Under the pieces are notes generated by a model. The model worked only from the letters and a program-made list of their open reading frames with translations. It was not told where the DNA came from and ran no database searches. A stretch of DNA of 64,000 bases from Shewanella atlantica (lineage in GTDB: Bacteria; Pseudomonadota; Gammaproteobacteria; Enterobacterales; Shewanellaceae): NCBI RefSeq assembly GCF_003966265.1, contig NZ_RXNV01000001.1:744001-808000 (forward strand), read 5' to 3'. A program made the translations under genes and the position numbers. Shown here in pieces: positions 19,449 to 28,595 of the stretch (its first letter is position 1; each line of letters begins with the position of its first letter).

Positions 19449-20660
19449 ATGAACAAACTAAGCCGAAATGAAAGACTGACAGTCATCTTAAAACTGCTCA
19501 GCGAACATAAAACCTTATCAAATGCACAATTAGCCAAGCTGCTTCAGGTGACACCAAAGACCATTCGTTGTGATCTGGTACATCTGGAACAGGAAAAGCA
19601 AGTGATAAGGACTCATGGCGGTGTACAAGGTTCTGCTGAATTCGATGCAGATAAATATTGTTTGGATAGCTTAATGTCTCAGTTAACTGCCAGCAGCTCT
19701 TTATCAGGTCTTATGACCCAGAACCTCATAAACAATGGGGTCAACACGATGAAAAAAAAGATTTTTATACTCGGTTCCTTTAACGTCGACATCGTCGCCA
19801 AACTGGAGCGCTTCCCACAAGCCGGCGAAACGCTGCATTCACTGAGTAACAATATCGGCGCCGGTGGCAAGGGAGCAAACCAAGCCTATGCGGCGGCGAA
19901 AGCCGGAGCCAACGTCACCTTCATGACCAAGATAGGCAAAGATCAATTCAGCCACTTTGCCAAAGAACACCTCGCGGGCACGGGAATTGATAATACGATT
20001 ATCGTGGAATCTGAGACCTCTCCAACGGGAAATGCGCTTATCTATGTCTGTGAGCAGACAGGCGAAAATATGATTGCAGTGCATTCGGGTGCCAACACCG
20101 AAATAAACCATGAGGAGATCCTGCAAGCCGAGCAACATATTGTCGGCGCAAATCTGTTTCTGACTCAACTCGAGAACAATATCGATGCCATCAGGCAATC
20201 CATGATGATAGCCCGTAACCATGGGGTTAAAGTCGTTCTTAATCCAGCGCCTTATCATGAGGAGACACCGGAGCTGTTAGAGTTCGTGGATGTTATCACG
20301 CCAAACGAGACCGAAGCCTCTTTAATGACAGGAATTGAGGTCACCGACCTCAACAGCGCCAAACTTGCGGCAGAGAAGATCAACCAGATGGGCGTCGAAA
20401 CAGTCGTCATCACTCGAGGTTCTCAAGGCGTCCTTCTATATGAAAATGAACGCTTCATAGAGGTCGGGGCCATAAAATGTGCAGTCACCGATACCACTGG
20501 TGCAGGTGATGCCTTTAACGGCGCCCTGGTCGCCCGGCTCGTCAAGGGTGAAACCCTGCTCGATGCGGCACAATACGCCAACGCATACGCATCATTGGCC
20601 GTCGAACGCGAAGGTGCGGCCAATATGCCCGATGCAGCACTGGTTGCCTCACGGCTGTAA
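19449..20660 (+). CDS. DeoR-type HTH / ribokinase fusion protein
   Basis: The 403-residue protein joins two domains. Residues 1-60 are a DeoR-family winged helix-turn-helix (LSNAQLAKLLQVTPKTIRCDLVHLEQEKQVIRTHGGV). After a linker, residues 101-403 are a complete PfkB-family ribokinase: GSFNVDIVAKLERFPQAGET at the N-terminus, sugar-binding GAGGKGANQAYAAAKAG near 136, and the ATP site/catalytic base DTTGAGDAFNG near 347. Ribokinase phosphorylates ribose to ribose-5-phosphate. An internal ATG at 19749 with TGGGG eight bases upstream would yield a standard 303-residue RbsK, so two products are conceivable. No other rbs gene is adjacent; a nucleoside hydrolase lies 3 kb downstream on the opposite strand. 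DNA-binding autoregulation is an inference. Confidence 0.88.
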   Translation: MNKLSRNERLTVILKLLSEHKTLSNAQLAKLLQVTPKTIRCDLVHLEQEKQVIRTHGGVQGSAEFDADKYCLDSLMSQLTASSSLSGLMTQNLINNGVNTMKKKIFILGSFNVDIVAKLERFPQAGETLHSLSNNIGAGGKGANQAYAAAKAGANVTFMTKIGKDQFSHFAKEHLAGTGIDNTIIVESETSPTGNALIYVCEQTGENMIAVHSGANTEINHEEILQAEQHIVGANLFLTQLENNIDAIRQSMMIARNHGVKVVLNPAPYHEETPELLEFVDVITPNETEASLMTGIEVTDLNSAKLAAEKINQMGVETVVITRGSQGVLLYENERFIEVGAIKCAVTDTTGAGDAFNGALVARLVKGETLLDAAQYANAYASLAVEREGAANMPDAALVASRL

Positions 20661-20834
20661 GCCAGCCAAAGTTGACAACAGGCAGTGTTATAGGTCTTAG
20701 CTATAACGCTGCCTTACTCTCACCAACGACTTGGCTACTTGTCCGATAACAAGTTTCAAATATCTTTTTAGTGGTTTCATTGGGCTGAATGCCTATTGGG
20801 TTAGCTTTCTGAAGCCTTTTACTTCAGATTTTTC

Positions 20835-20966
20835 TATAGCCTGCGGCTCGCTGAATGTGCAGATACTTCTTCGGCACGCTGCAAGTACTTCCTTGTAAGC
20901 TCGACGGTGGCATCCATGCCACCAACGTCCTCAGCCGTATCTACACTTGAGTATTTATCTCTTCGA
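20835..20966 (-). mobile_element. Foldback (MITE-like) element, copy 1
   Basis: On the minus strand this 132-bp block reads TCGAAGAGATAAA, then a 90-bp core that begins GTGTAGATAC and ends GTATCTGCAC (20946 to 20857), then CGAGCCGCAGGCTATA. The core ends are near-perfect 10-bp terminal inverted repeats (one mismatch), and the centre holds an 8-bp hairpin (GGTGGCAT/ATGCCACC). The same ends and flanks recur in inverted orientation at 22029-22159. A frame through it can be translated but looks incidental. Confidence 0.75.
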
Positions 20967-21164
20967 TTTTGGGTGGCGGGTGCTTTGTAACTCACTTGTG
21001 GACAGAAGTGAGTCAGCTCCAAAACTCTAACTCACGAGGTTTTGGTTAGGAAAAGTATGGTAATCAAATATGCGGTAACGCCTCAAACACCGGATTGGTG
21101 AAGCTGGCGGCTTTTTTGGAACAAAAAAGGTGACAGTTTTACCAAGTCCGCGTGCTTTGACTTG
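20967..21164. other. Non-coding flank of foldback copy 1
   Basis: This stretch contains an 8-bp hairpin (ACTCACTT/AAGTGAGT around 20992-21015). A related fragment, GCAGAAGTGAGT, recurs near 23130, so part of the repeat family may extend here. No gene is visible. Confidence 0.4.
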
Positions 21165-21749
21165 TTAAGCGCGCTCACTGAACAGCCACCTTGGATATTT
21201 TTGTTGGGCTCTTTCTAATGCCTCTTTTTCAGAAATGCCTATTTCATTGTCAGTGATTGGCACACCCAGTAACCAATTAATTACTTGCCCTGTAGATAGC
21301 TTAAGGCTAAATATCGAAGGAACATAAGCTATGTGACGGTATGTGCTCCTAGCATTATGTTTAACGACATCTTCGCATACTAGCGGCCACTCACTGCACT
21401 CACGGCCACCTAACCAATAAATAGAGCTTGCAACGGAGTTGGGTAACCATTGATTTGTGCCAACGGCCGCAAATTCAAAGTTACCAGATGGCAACCGAAG
21501 CCCCATATCGAATGCCCCTATGGTTGAAAAGAAGTCTTTTCCAAATTGACCTATAGGTATTGGCCTCGAATTATTGTTATCACGGTAGGCTGAAACAGAG
21601 GGGGCGCCCTCAGTATTCTCCCTCAAAAAGTTAGCTATTTCTTTATGGTGACTTGGTGGCACTCGAATTCCTTTTGCGCTTAACAGCGTATTAGCGTGAA
21701 TTCCGATAAACCCTTTGTAACGAACGGTGTTGAACAACAAGGAGTACAA
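21165..21749 (-). CDS. Orphan hypothetical protein, possibly 5'-truncated
   Basis: The frame encodes up to 194 residues with ordinary composition and no signal peptide or membrane helix. I do not recognise the family. The C-terminal part (VINWLLGVPITDNEIGISEKEALERAQQKYP) is faintly reminiscent of bacterial suppressor-of-fused-like immunity domains, a speculative resemblance only. There is no ATG until about residue 82; the upstream limit is a stop codon followed by TTG at 21749 without a Shine-Dalgarno. Either an unusual start is used or the 5' end has been lost. It lies between two inverted foldback elements in AT-richer surroundings, which suggests acquired or rearranged DNA. Confidence 0.5.
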   Translation of the reverse strand: MYSLLFNTVRYKGFIGIHANTLLSAKGIRVPPSHHKEIANFLRENTEGAPSVSAYRDNNNSRPIPIGQFGKDFFSTIGAFDMGLRLPSGNFEFAAVGTNQWLPNSVASSIYWLGGRECSEWPLVCEDVVKHNARSTYRHIAYVPSIFSLKLSTGQVINWLLGVPITDNEIGISEKEALERAQQKYPRWLFSERA

Positions 21750-22028
21750 TTAATTCACTATAATTTTAGTAAGTTACCATCAAGGCTATTGTCAAACAAT
21801 GGGCTGAAGGAGGGGAAAACCGAGAATTTATATAATCGAGAAACACTTTGGGTCGTTATGTAAACCACAAAAAGAACAAATCAATTACTTTTCAACACTA
21901 TAGGTTTGTTCGATTGGTAAAGCCGAGAATTTTTTATTTTACATAACGAGAAGCAAAATCTGTATATTGCTGGAATCAAATTATAACTGTACAACCATAG
22001 CTGTTCGTCGTTATTGGTGGAACCTCAT
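21750..22028. other. AT-rich gap with an 11-bp inverted repeat
   Basis: CGTTATGTAAA at 21854-21864 is exactly inverted at 21938-21948 (TTTACATAACG), and each arm lies near a CCGAGAATTT sequence. No gene is visible. This could be a remnant of a mobile element end or a recombination site. Confidence 0.4.
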
Positions 22029-22159
22029 TCGAAGAGATAAACAACCCAGTGTAGATACTGCAGCGAGCTTCGGTTTCAAGGATGAAACCGCAGAGCGGCC
22101 AGGGATGGCTTCACAGCGTCTCGCTGAAGTATCTGCACATGAGCGAGCCGCAGGCTATA
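22029..22159 (+). mobile_element. Foldback (MITE-like) element, copy 2
   Basis: The plus strand reads TCGAAGAGATAAA, a core from GTGTAGATAC (22049-22058) to GTATCTGCAC (22129-22138), then GAGCCGCAGGCTATA. The core is 90 bp, exactly as in copy 1. Its ends pair over about 20 bases with few mismatches, and the centre holds a different 8-bp hairpin (CGGTTTCA/TGAAACCG at 22071-22090). Inverted relative to copy 1, the pair brackets the orphan ORF at 21165-21749. Confidence 0.75.
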
Positions 22160-22491
22160 AGTCCCTATTGAAGGTATGACCTTCAAATAAGTTACCAATA
22201 CCATCTAAGCCAGAAGCTAAATCAGAAAATGTAATCAGCCTTCATTCGAAGGCTAGCAAACTTTGGGGCAAAACTGAGTTGCCCTAACCAACAGCTGGAC
22301 AATACTTTCTTACCAACACAGTTGTGATACCACTTTGAGATACTCTGCGTAGGCCTACTCGGGGGATTTTTGCGCAAAGGTAACAAGAAATGTGCACTAG
22401 TGCTAAGTTACGAATGGGGTGATAAGTAGGTGATACCGCAAGTGATACAATGTTGTTTCAACAAACCTATACAATAAAGTTGAGAGACAAC
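22160..22491. other. Intergenic region before the acetyltransferase
   Basis: These 332 bases lie between foldback copy 2 and the acetyltransferase start. No gene, clear hairpin or convincing promoter is evident, although the acetyltransferase promoter should be near its right end. Confidence 0.4.
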
Positions 22492-23067
22492 ATGACCGAA
22501 TTCGAAAAGATGCTTGCGGGCGAAGACTTTGACGGCGGCGCAGAAAGTATTAATCATATCCGTCAAAATGCTTCGAACTTATTGCTGGCCATTAACCAAA
22601 ATACAGATAACTCTCAACGTAGTGAACTGTTTCAACAGCTAATGGGCAATATTTCAACTTCTAGTATCGTCCGCTCTCCATTTTATTGTGAGTTCGGCAA
22701 GACGATTTCGATCGGAGAAAAAACCTTCATCAACATGAATGTAACCATGTTAGATGGCGCTAAAATTACTATTGGCAATAACGTGTTGATTGGCCCGAAC
22801 ACGCAGCTTTACTGTGCTAGCCACGACTTGAACTATCTCAAACGTCGTAACTGGGCAACCATCTGCGATCCTATTACCATTGAGGATGATGTGTGGATTG
22901 GTGGCAATGTTGTGATCAACAAAGGTGTGACCATTGGTGCGCGCTCTGTGATTGCGGCTAACTCAGTAGTTAATACAGATGTGCCGCCTGATTCTCTGTT
23001 TGGTGGGACGCCTGCTAAGTTAATCAGGATGATTCATGAAAATGAGCAGGGTCATGAGAACGAATAG
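22492..23067 (+). CDS. maa: Sugar O-acetyltransferase, Maa/LacA family
   Basis: The 191-residue protein belongs to the left-handed beta-helix (hexapeptide) acetyltransferases that move acetyl from acetyl-CoA to the 6-OH of maltose, glucose or galactosides. An N-terminal helical maltose-acetyltransferase domain (TEFEKMLAGEDF) is followed by FYCEFGKTISIGEKTFINMNV and the repeats ITIGNNVLIGPNTQLYCASHDLN, with the catalytic His in ASHD. VWIGGNVVINKGVTIGARSVIAANSVV and FGGTPAKLIRMI close the fold. I start at ATG 22492 (MTEFEKM), aligned with the family; an in-frame extension to 22450 adds 14 unlikely residues. It stands alone and may have arrived with the surrounding accessory DNA. The exact sugar is unknown. 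Confidence 0.88.
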   Translation: MTEFEKMLAGEDFDGGAESINHIRQNASNLLLAINQNTDNSQRSELFQQLMGNISTSSIVRSPFYCEFGKTISIGEKTFINMNVTMLDGAKITIGNNVLIGPNTQLYCASHDLNYLKRRNWATICDPITIEDDVWIGGNVVINKGVTIGARSVIAANSVVNTDVPPDSLFGGTPAKLIRMIHENEQGHENE

Positions 23068-23156
23068 GCTATAAGGGAACGGAGTTTTCCAAAATCTTAT
23101 GTAGCGCCTACAGCCACAACATTCAATGGGCAGAAGTGAGTTACTAAGCCTGCAAT

Positions 23157-23185
23157 AAAAAAGGCGCAGTGTTTTCAACTGCGCC
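23157..23185 (-). terminator. Terminator of the nucleoside hydrolase gene
   Basis: GGCGCAGT (23163-23170) pairs with ACTGCGCC (23178-23185) around a 7-base loop, followed on the minus strand by six T (plus-strand A run 23157-23162). It lies 47 bases beyond the stop of the leftward hydrolase gene. Confidence 0.9.
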
Positions 23186-23231
23186 TCAGGTAAGCTTCGA
23201 GACTTATTACATCAACTTTTATTGCGTACCC

Positions 23232-24206
23232 TTAACTCATTTTGCGACCGTAATCTATGATGCTCTGACGATATATCTCAAGCAGCTCGGCATCTTTCAC
23301 GGCAACCCCTACACGCTGTGGCGTATGCTTCTCCCATTCATCATGGAGATACGTACGGCCATCAAACTTCTGAATTGTCATGCCTTCTGCGGGTCCATCG
23401 GTCACCACGCGTACAGGCCCTTCCCTGAGGGTAAACAGCTCAGGATCAATCACATAGGCGATAGCCGAGGGATCGTGCACATGGCAGGCATCCAAGCCAA
23501 CTTTCTCTTTATAAAATTTAAGATAAAAACGGCTGACATCCCAGATAAATTGTCCGACTTCACCGGCGTCATCACGAAGCTTGTCCAGGTAATCTCCGGT
23601 GAAGAAACTCTGTTCGGTGACATCCAATCCAATGATAACCACTGGCCAGGAAGCACTGAATACGATGTCGGCCGCATGGGGATCGTCATGAATATTAGCC
23701 TCAGCATAAGGAGTAACATTACCACGGTGATCGTTCACCCCGAATGCACCGCCCATGATGACCACTTCTTTGACCAGGTTAACAATCTCCGGCTCGGCCT
23801 GTAGAGCTAACGCCAAATTAGTCAAAGGACCGATGGCCACCAGCGTGATCTCTTTAGGCTCAGCTTTAACGGCATCGATAATATATTGATACGCAGGCCT
23901 GGCATCAGCCTCACCTTCGACCTCGGCGGGAACTTCAACATCACCGAAACCACTCTCTCCATGTACCACTACGGTTGGACCAACCGGCGGTCTGACTATA
24001 GGTTTACTCGCTCCCTGAGATACATCGGCCTCTAGCTGATATTTCTGCTTCAGATAAAGCGCATTATGGGTGGCTCCCTCTATGGTCACATTACCGTAAA
24101 TAGTAGTGATCGCCTTTAATTCAATCTCAGGGTGTGCCTCTGCGAACAGGATCGCCATTACATCATCAATACCTGGATCTGTGTCTAATATGATTTTTTT
24201 TGCCAT
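23232..24206 (-). CDS. Inosine/uridine-preferring nucleoside hydrolase
   Basis: The enzyme hydrolyses ribonucleosides to base and ribose. The 324-residue product starts at ATG 24206, where MAKKIILDTDPGIDD carries the calcium-binding DTDPGxDD signature; AGGA lies about eleven bases upstream. A 16-residue in-frame extension to 24254 lacks homology. Other family blocks are ITTIYGNV, IGPLTNLALAL, VIMGGAFGV, and the catalytic-site HDPSAIAYVI (His near residue 245). No signal peptide is seen, so it acts in the cytoplasm. Released ribose would be the substrate of the HTH-ribokinase at 19449-20660, so the two may form a divided nucleoside-salvage module. The precise base preference cannot be read. 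Confidence 0.92.
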   Translation of the reverse strand: MAKKIILDTDPGIDDVMAILFAEAHPEIELKAITTIYGNVTIEGATHNALYLKQKYQLEADVSQGASKPIVRPPVGPTVVVHGESGFGDVEVPAEVEGEADARPAYQYIIDAVKAEPKEITLVAIGPLTNLALALQAEPEIVNLVKEVVIMGGAFGVNDHRGNVTPYAEANIHDDPHAADIVFSASWPVVIIGLDVTEQSFFTGDYLDKLRDDAGEVGQFIWDVSRFYLKFYKEKVGLDACHVHDPSAIAYVIDPELFTLREGPVRVVTDGPAEGMTIQKFDGRTYLHDEWEKHTPQRVGVAVKDAELLEIYRQSIIDYGRKMS

Positions 24207-24736
24207 TGAATTTATCATCCTGTTATCTGGTATGCCGATATCTGCATGCTTCACTCTTGACTTCCCGGAGTAGGGATCAAGGAAGTTAAATAGTGCAATA
24301 ATTTAAAGTTTAACAGCTTAACTAATATACGAGAAGACACGGGCGGTGAGTGTGATAGGTCATCAAACTTATAATACAAAGAGAACAAATCAGTTCGTTT
24401 AACTACAGCTTCCCTCATTGAAACGTCACAGATAAAAGACCGAAGCCCTTTGATCAAACCGTAAGTCCCTCCCTCTAACACTGAGGAGGTGAGCAAGACT
24501 TTAAGTCGCATATATGAACAAGATCTTTAGGTTCAGATCCGCCTCTGATTAAAAATTATGATTCAAACTAATTTTTGTTCAAAATTAATTTAGATCGAAT
24601 TTATCAAGTTTGAACAATATTCAAGCATGCACTTTGTCCATTAAGAAACAAACACTTGCAATAGAAACCCTCCCACCACAAATCAACAAAATAAATCTGT
24701 GATGCAAGTCGCAATCTTGAATAAAGGTTGATAGTT
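24207..24736. other. Divergent intergenic region, nucleoside hydrolase / betI
   Basis: More than 500 AT-rich bases contain no convincing gene. A minus-strand frame at 24251-24511 (86 codons) has no recognisable product and ends among A/T runs. Promoters of the leftward hydrolase should be close to 24207-24300, and those of betI near the dyads at 24737-24781. Confidence 0.4.
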
Positions 24737-24759
24737 ACAACTCTAACCATTAGAGTTGT
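24737..24759. promoter_or_regulatory. Perfect dyad upstream of the BetI operator
   Basis: ACAACTCTAA and its exact complement TTAGAGTTGT flank a 3-base centre. It lies two bases before the BetI-type operator and may be a second regulatory site or a small hairpin. Confidence 0.5.
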
Positions 24760-24761
24760 TA

Positions 24762-24781
24762 TTAATTGAACGTTCAATTAA
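24762..24781. promoter_or_regulatory. Putative BetI operator
   Basis: A perfect 20-bp palindrome with the core ATTGAACGTTCAAT lies 50 bases before betI. TetR-family BetI proteins recognise dyads of this kind upstream of their own operon and release them when choline is present. The assignment is by position and symmetry. Confidence 0.75.
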
Positions 24782-24831
24782 CAAATAAACGAACAAAAAT
24801 ACTAATAATAGCACTCAGGATTTAGCCTTTT

Positions 24832-25437
24832 ATGCCGCGCCCCCCAATGAAAGCCGTCAGACAACAGCAGCTAATCGATGCAACCTTGGTCTCTGTTGAA
24901 CGTCATGGCCTGCATAATACAACGATCAATACCATTAGTGGCTTGGCAGGATTATCATCAGGGCTCATTAGTCATTATTTCGGTGGCAAACAAGGCTTAA
25001 TTGAAGCGACACAGAAATACCTGCTAGACCAACTTAAACAAGCGTTATTAAGTCGTACAGCGGGAAAAAGCATGCTACCGCTTGAGAGATTACATGCCAT
25101 TGTTGATGCCAATTTTACCGAGCTGCAACGTTCAACACCGGCAACAAAAACCTGGCTAAGCTTCTGGTCACAAGCCATGCATGAGCAGGGACTTGCCAGA
25201 CTGCAACATATCAACAGTCAACGACTGTATAGCAACCTTTTGTTCTCATTTAAAAAGTTACTCCCCCAACCCCAAGCCATCACAGCTGCTAAACAGACAG
25301 CCGCAATGATCGATGGCTTTTGGCTGCGTAGTGCATTAAGTCCTGCACCAGAAAAAGAGTTCGAACAGGCCCAAATTTTATGTAAAGCCTTCATCGAGGC
25401 AGTGATCATGCAGTACGGAGAAAATCGATGTCGTTAG
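24832..25437 (+). CDS. betI: Choline-responsive repressor BetI
   Basis: BetI is a TetR-family repressor of choline-to-betaine genes. The 201-residue product has the TetR helix-turn-helix at about residues 25-60 ([28 protein letters not shown]), preceded by [19 protein letters not shown] as in E. coli BetI. The C-terminal ligand domain contains [14 protein letters not shown] and [15 protein letters not shown], both diagnostic of BetI. The stop overlaps the betB start by ten bases, so the two are translationally linked. A 20-bp palindrome upstream is its probable operator. Confidence 0.95.
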   Translation: MPRPPMKAVRQQQLIDATLVSVERHGLHNTTINTISGLAGLSSGLISHYFGGKQGLIEATQKYLLDQLKQALLSRTAGKSMLPLERLHAIVDANFTELQRSTPATKTWLSFWSQAMHEQGLARLQHINSQRLYSNLLFSFKKLLPQPQAITAAKQTAAMIDGFWLRSALSPAPEKEFEQAQILCKAFIEAVIMQYGENRCR

Positions 25438-26891
25438 TTGTTTATCAAAATTATGTCCATGGACAGTATCTCTCCAATGACACAGGTGAAACCTTCGAAG
25501 TCATTAACCCGGCTACCGGAAAAGTCAGCTACTTAGTCGAGACCGCCGACGCGAGTATTCAGAAAGCGGCCATAGAAAGTGCCAAATCAGGTTTTGATAT
25601 TTGGTCAAAAATGACCGCGACAGAACGTAGTCGTATCCTGTTAAAAGCCGTCGCACTCCTGCGAGAGCGCAACGACGAACTTGCGGCAATCGAAGTGCAA
25701 GACACAGGTAAGCCTTGGCAGGAAGCCTCCGTGGTAGATGTGGTTACCGGCGCTGATTCCATCGAATTTTTCGCAGGCCTTGCCCCGAGTATCGAAGGCA
25801 ACCAGCAACAGGTTGGCGATGATTTCTATTATACCCGCCGTGAGCCATTAGGGATCTGTGCGGGAATTGGCGCATGGAACTACCCGCTGCAGATAGCCTG
25901 TTGGAAGTCGGCGCCTGCGCTGGCCTGCGGTAACGTGATGATCTTCAAACCATCAGAAGAGACGCCACTTGGTGCCATAAAACTGGCCGAGATTTTGACT
26001 CAGGCAGGCGTACCCGATGGCGTCTTTAATGTCGTCCAGGGAGATGGCCGTGTCGGTGCCTGGCTGACCACCCATGATGATATCGCTAAAGTCTCCTTCA
26101 CCGGTGAAGTGGGTACAGGTAAGAAAGTGATGGCAGCAGCAGCTGGCTCACTGAAAGAGGTCACCATGGAGTTAGGCGGCAAGTCACCGCTGATTATCTT
26201 TAATGATGCCGATATAGACAATGCCGTATCTGCCGCCATGCTGGCTAACTTCTACACCCAGGGAGAAGTCTGCACCAATGGCACCCGCGTGTTCGTGCAA
26301 CAAGATATCTATCCGCAGTTTATTGAAAAACTGCTAAAGCGCACCCGTGACAACATCGTCTGCGGCGATCCAATGGATGGCGAGACTAACTTCGGCGCGC
26401 TTATCTCAAAGACGCATCGAGACAAGGTGCTGAGTTACATTGAGATAGGTAAAAAAGAGGGCGCCGAGCTACTTGCCGGTGGAGATGCACTTAAGCCCGA
26501 AAACAGCCCCAATGGCTACTTTGTCGCTCCGACCATCTTTGGTAACTGCACGGATGAGATGACATTGAGCAAAGAGGAGATCTTTGGCCCCGTGATGTCA
26601 CTGCTCCCCTTTAACGATGAAGAGGAAGTGATCCGTCGTGCTAACGATACCCGTTTAGGCTTGGCCGCAGGTGTATTTACCCAAGACATCACCCGAGCTC
26701 ACCGCGTTATTCATCAGATGCAAGCTGGGATCTGCTGGATAAATGCCTATGGTGCCTCCCCAGCAGAGATGCCGGTTGGCGGCTACAAGATGTCAGGCAT
26801 TGGCCGCGAGAACGGTAGCGAGACCCTAAAAGCATACACCCAAATCAAAGCCGTATACGTAGGTATGCAGCCTCTTGAAAGTCCGTTTTAA
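25428..26891 (+). CDS. betB: Betaine aldehyde dehydrogenase BetB
   Basis: BetB oxidises betaine aldehyde to the osmoprotectant glycine betaine with NAD(P)+. The 487 residues match the family length. Visible are the cofactor fold ([13 protein letters not shown]), the catalytic base Glu near residue 250 in [12 protein letters not shown], the nucleophile Cys near 284 in [12 protein letters not shown], and [13 protein letters not shown]. It is the second gene of betI-betB-betA, starting ten bases inside betI. Confidence 0.96.
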   Translation: MSLVVYQNYVHGQYLSNDTGETFEVINPATGKVSYLVETADASIQKAAIESAKSGFDIWSKMTATERSRILLKAVALLRERNDELAAIEVQDTGKPWQEASVVDVVTGADSIEFFAGLAPSIEGNQQQVGDDFYYTRREPLGICAGIGAWNYPLQIACWKSAPALACGNVMIFKPSEETPLGAIKLAEILTQAGVPDGVFNVVQGDGRVGAWLTTHDDIAKVSFTGEVGTGKKVMAAAAGSLKEVTMELGGKSPLIIFNDADIDNAVSAAMLANFYTQGEVCTNGTRVFVQQDIYPQFIEKLLKRTRDNIVCGDPMDGETNFGALISKTHRDKVLSYIEIGKKEGAELLAGGDALKPENSPNGYFVAPTIFGNCTDEMTLSKEEIFGPVMSLLPFNDEEEVIRRANDTRLGLAAGVFTQDITRAHRVIHQMQAGICWINAYGASPAEMPVGGYKMSGIGRENGSETLKAYTQIKAVYVGMQPLESPF

Positions 26892-26900
26892 GGAGCTGAC

Positions 26901-28595
26901 ATGACCCAAACATCAAACACACAATACGACTATATTATCGTTGGCGCTGGCAGCGCAGGCTGCGTGTTAGCCAATCGTTTATCGGCTGACGCAAATAACA
27001 GCGTGTTACTGATTGAAACCGGCGGCAGTGACAGAAGCATCTTTATTCAGATGCCAACCGCGCTATCGATTCCCATGAATACCCCAAAGTATGCGTGGCA
27101 GTTTGAGACCGAAGCCGAGCCTCACCTGGACAATCGACGCATGCACTGCCCTCGCGGCAAGGTATTGGGCGGCTCCTCATCGATCAATGGCATGGTGTAT
27201 GTACGTGGTCATGCCCGAGATTTCGATGAATGGCAGCAACATGGTGCCAAGAATTGGGATTACGCTCACTGTCTGCCCTATTTCAAGAAAGCGGAAAGCT
27301 GGGCGTTTGGTGAAGATGATTATCGCGGTGTTAATGGTCCACTGGCAGTCAACAACGGTAATGAGATGAAAAACCCACTGTACAAGGCGTTTGTCGCTGC
27401 TGGCGTAGATGCGGGTTACTTATCCACCGACGACTACAACGGCGCACAGCAAGAGGGCTTTGGTCCGATGCACATGACCATTAAAAATGGCGTGCGTTGG
27501 TCAACATCTAACGCCTACCTGAGGCCGGCAATGAAGCGTGAAAACCTCACTGTCATCACCCATGCCCAGGTACACAAGGTACTATTTGAAGATAAAAAAG
27601 CCGTTGGTGTTCGTTTCGAACGCAAGGGCAAGATGACAGATGTGCGTTGCAGTAATGAAGTGGTGTTATCTGCAGGCTCTATCGGTTCACCGCATATACT
27701 GCAGCTTTCAGGAATTGGCGCCGCAGAGACACTTTCCAAGGCTGGCATAGAGCAAGTACACGAACTACCGGGCGTGGGTGAAAACCTGCAGGATCATCTC
27801 GAGTTCTACTTTCAGTTCAAATGCCTTAAGCCTATCTCGCTGAACGGTAAATTGGATCCACTCAACAAGCTATTTATTGGTACCCGCTGGATCTTAGATA
27901 AGTCAGGGCTTGGCGCGACAAACCACTTCGAGTCTTGTGGCTTTATTCGCTCCAAAGCGGGTCTGGAGTGGCCGGATCTGCAATATCATTTCCTGCCTGC
28001 CGCCATGCGCTACGACGGAAAAGAGGCCTTCGCGGGTCACGGTTTCCAGGTTCATATCGGCCACAACAAGCCAAAGAGTCGTGGCAGTGTCAAAGTGGTT
28101 TCGAATGATCCTAAGGTGGCACCTAGCATCCAGTTTAACTATCTGTCTCACAAGGATGATATCGAAGGTTTCCGCGCCTGCGTTCGTTTAACTCGTGAGA
28201 TCATCAATCAGCCAGCGCTTGATGAATACCGAGGTGAAGAGATACAGCCCGGGATTTCGGTTCAAACCGATGAAGAGATCGATGCCTTCGTCAGAAGTTC
28301 GGTCGAGAGCGCCTATCACCCCTCTTGTTCATGCAAGATGGGAGAAGATGAGATGGCAGTGGTGGACTCAGAAACCAGAGTGCATGGTATTGAAGGGCTT
28401 AGGGTGGTTGATTCCTCTATTTTCCCCACCATACCTAATGGCAACCTTAACTCGCCGACCATCATGCTGGCAGAGCGAGCGGCTGACATCATCTTAGGCA
28501 AGACGCCATTGCCAGCCAGTGGGGCGACGGTGACCTATGCCGAGCAATGGCAACAGAAACAGCGGTTACACGCCCCAAAAAGAGAACACGCTTGA
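26901..28595 (+). CDS. betA: Choline dehydrogenase BetA
   Basis: BetA is a membrane-associated FAD enzyme of the GMC oxidoreductase family that oxidises choline to betaine aldehyde. The 564 residues match the family (E. coli 556). The N-terminal dinucleotide fold [17 protein letters not shown] binds [24 protein letters not shown] is the GMC signature, and [12 protein letters not shown] and [18 protein letters not shown] frame the active site. Translation starts nine bases after betB with AAGGAG six bases before the ATG. A transporter and an outer-membrane protein gene follow, so the locus covers uptake and oxidation. Confidence 0.96.
   Translation: MTQTSNTQYDYIIVGAGSAGCVLANRLSADANNSVLLIETGGSDRSIFIQMPTALSIPMNTPKYAWQFETEAEPHLDNRRMHCPRGKVLGGSSSINGMVYVRGHARDFDEWQQHGAKNWDYAHCLPYFKKAESWAFGEDDYRGVNGPLAVNNGNEMKNPLYKAFVAAGVDAGYLSTDDYNGAQQEGFGPMHMTIKNGVRWSTSNAYLRPAMKRENLTVITHAQVHKVLFEDKKAVGVRFERKGKMTDVRCSNEVVLSAGSIGSPHILQLSGIGAAETLSKAGIEQVHELPGVGENLQDHLEFYFQFKCLKPISLNGKLDPLNKLFIGTRWILDKSGLGATNHFESCGFIRSKAGLEWPDLQYHFLPAAMRYDGKEAFAGHGFQVHIGHNKPKSRGSVKVVSNDPKVAPSIQFNYLSHKDDIEGFRACVRLTREIINQPALDEYRGEEIQPGISVQTDEEIDAFVRSSVESAYHPSCSCKMGEDEMAVVDSETRVHGIEGLRVVDSSIFPTIPNGNLNSPTIMLAERAADIILGKTPLPASGATVTYAEQWQQKQRLHAPKREHA

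Noticed and set aside
20834..21022. Protein-coding reading of foldback copy 1, and the matching frame in copy 2 (21967-22179)
   Set aside because: The two translations look similar only because the DNA element is repeated; the centres are hairpins and there is no start signal.
20967..22028. Integron attC sites around the orphan ORF
   Set aside because: Phrases such as TAACGCCTCAAAC look attC-like, but I could not find paired core sites (RYYYAAC and GTTRRRY) with the right spacing.
24251..24511. 86-codon minus-strand frame upstream of the nucleoside hydrolase
   Set aside because: No recognisable product, and the region has promoter-like AT content; a small gene cannot be excluded but is not supported.
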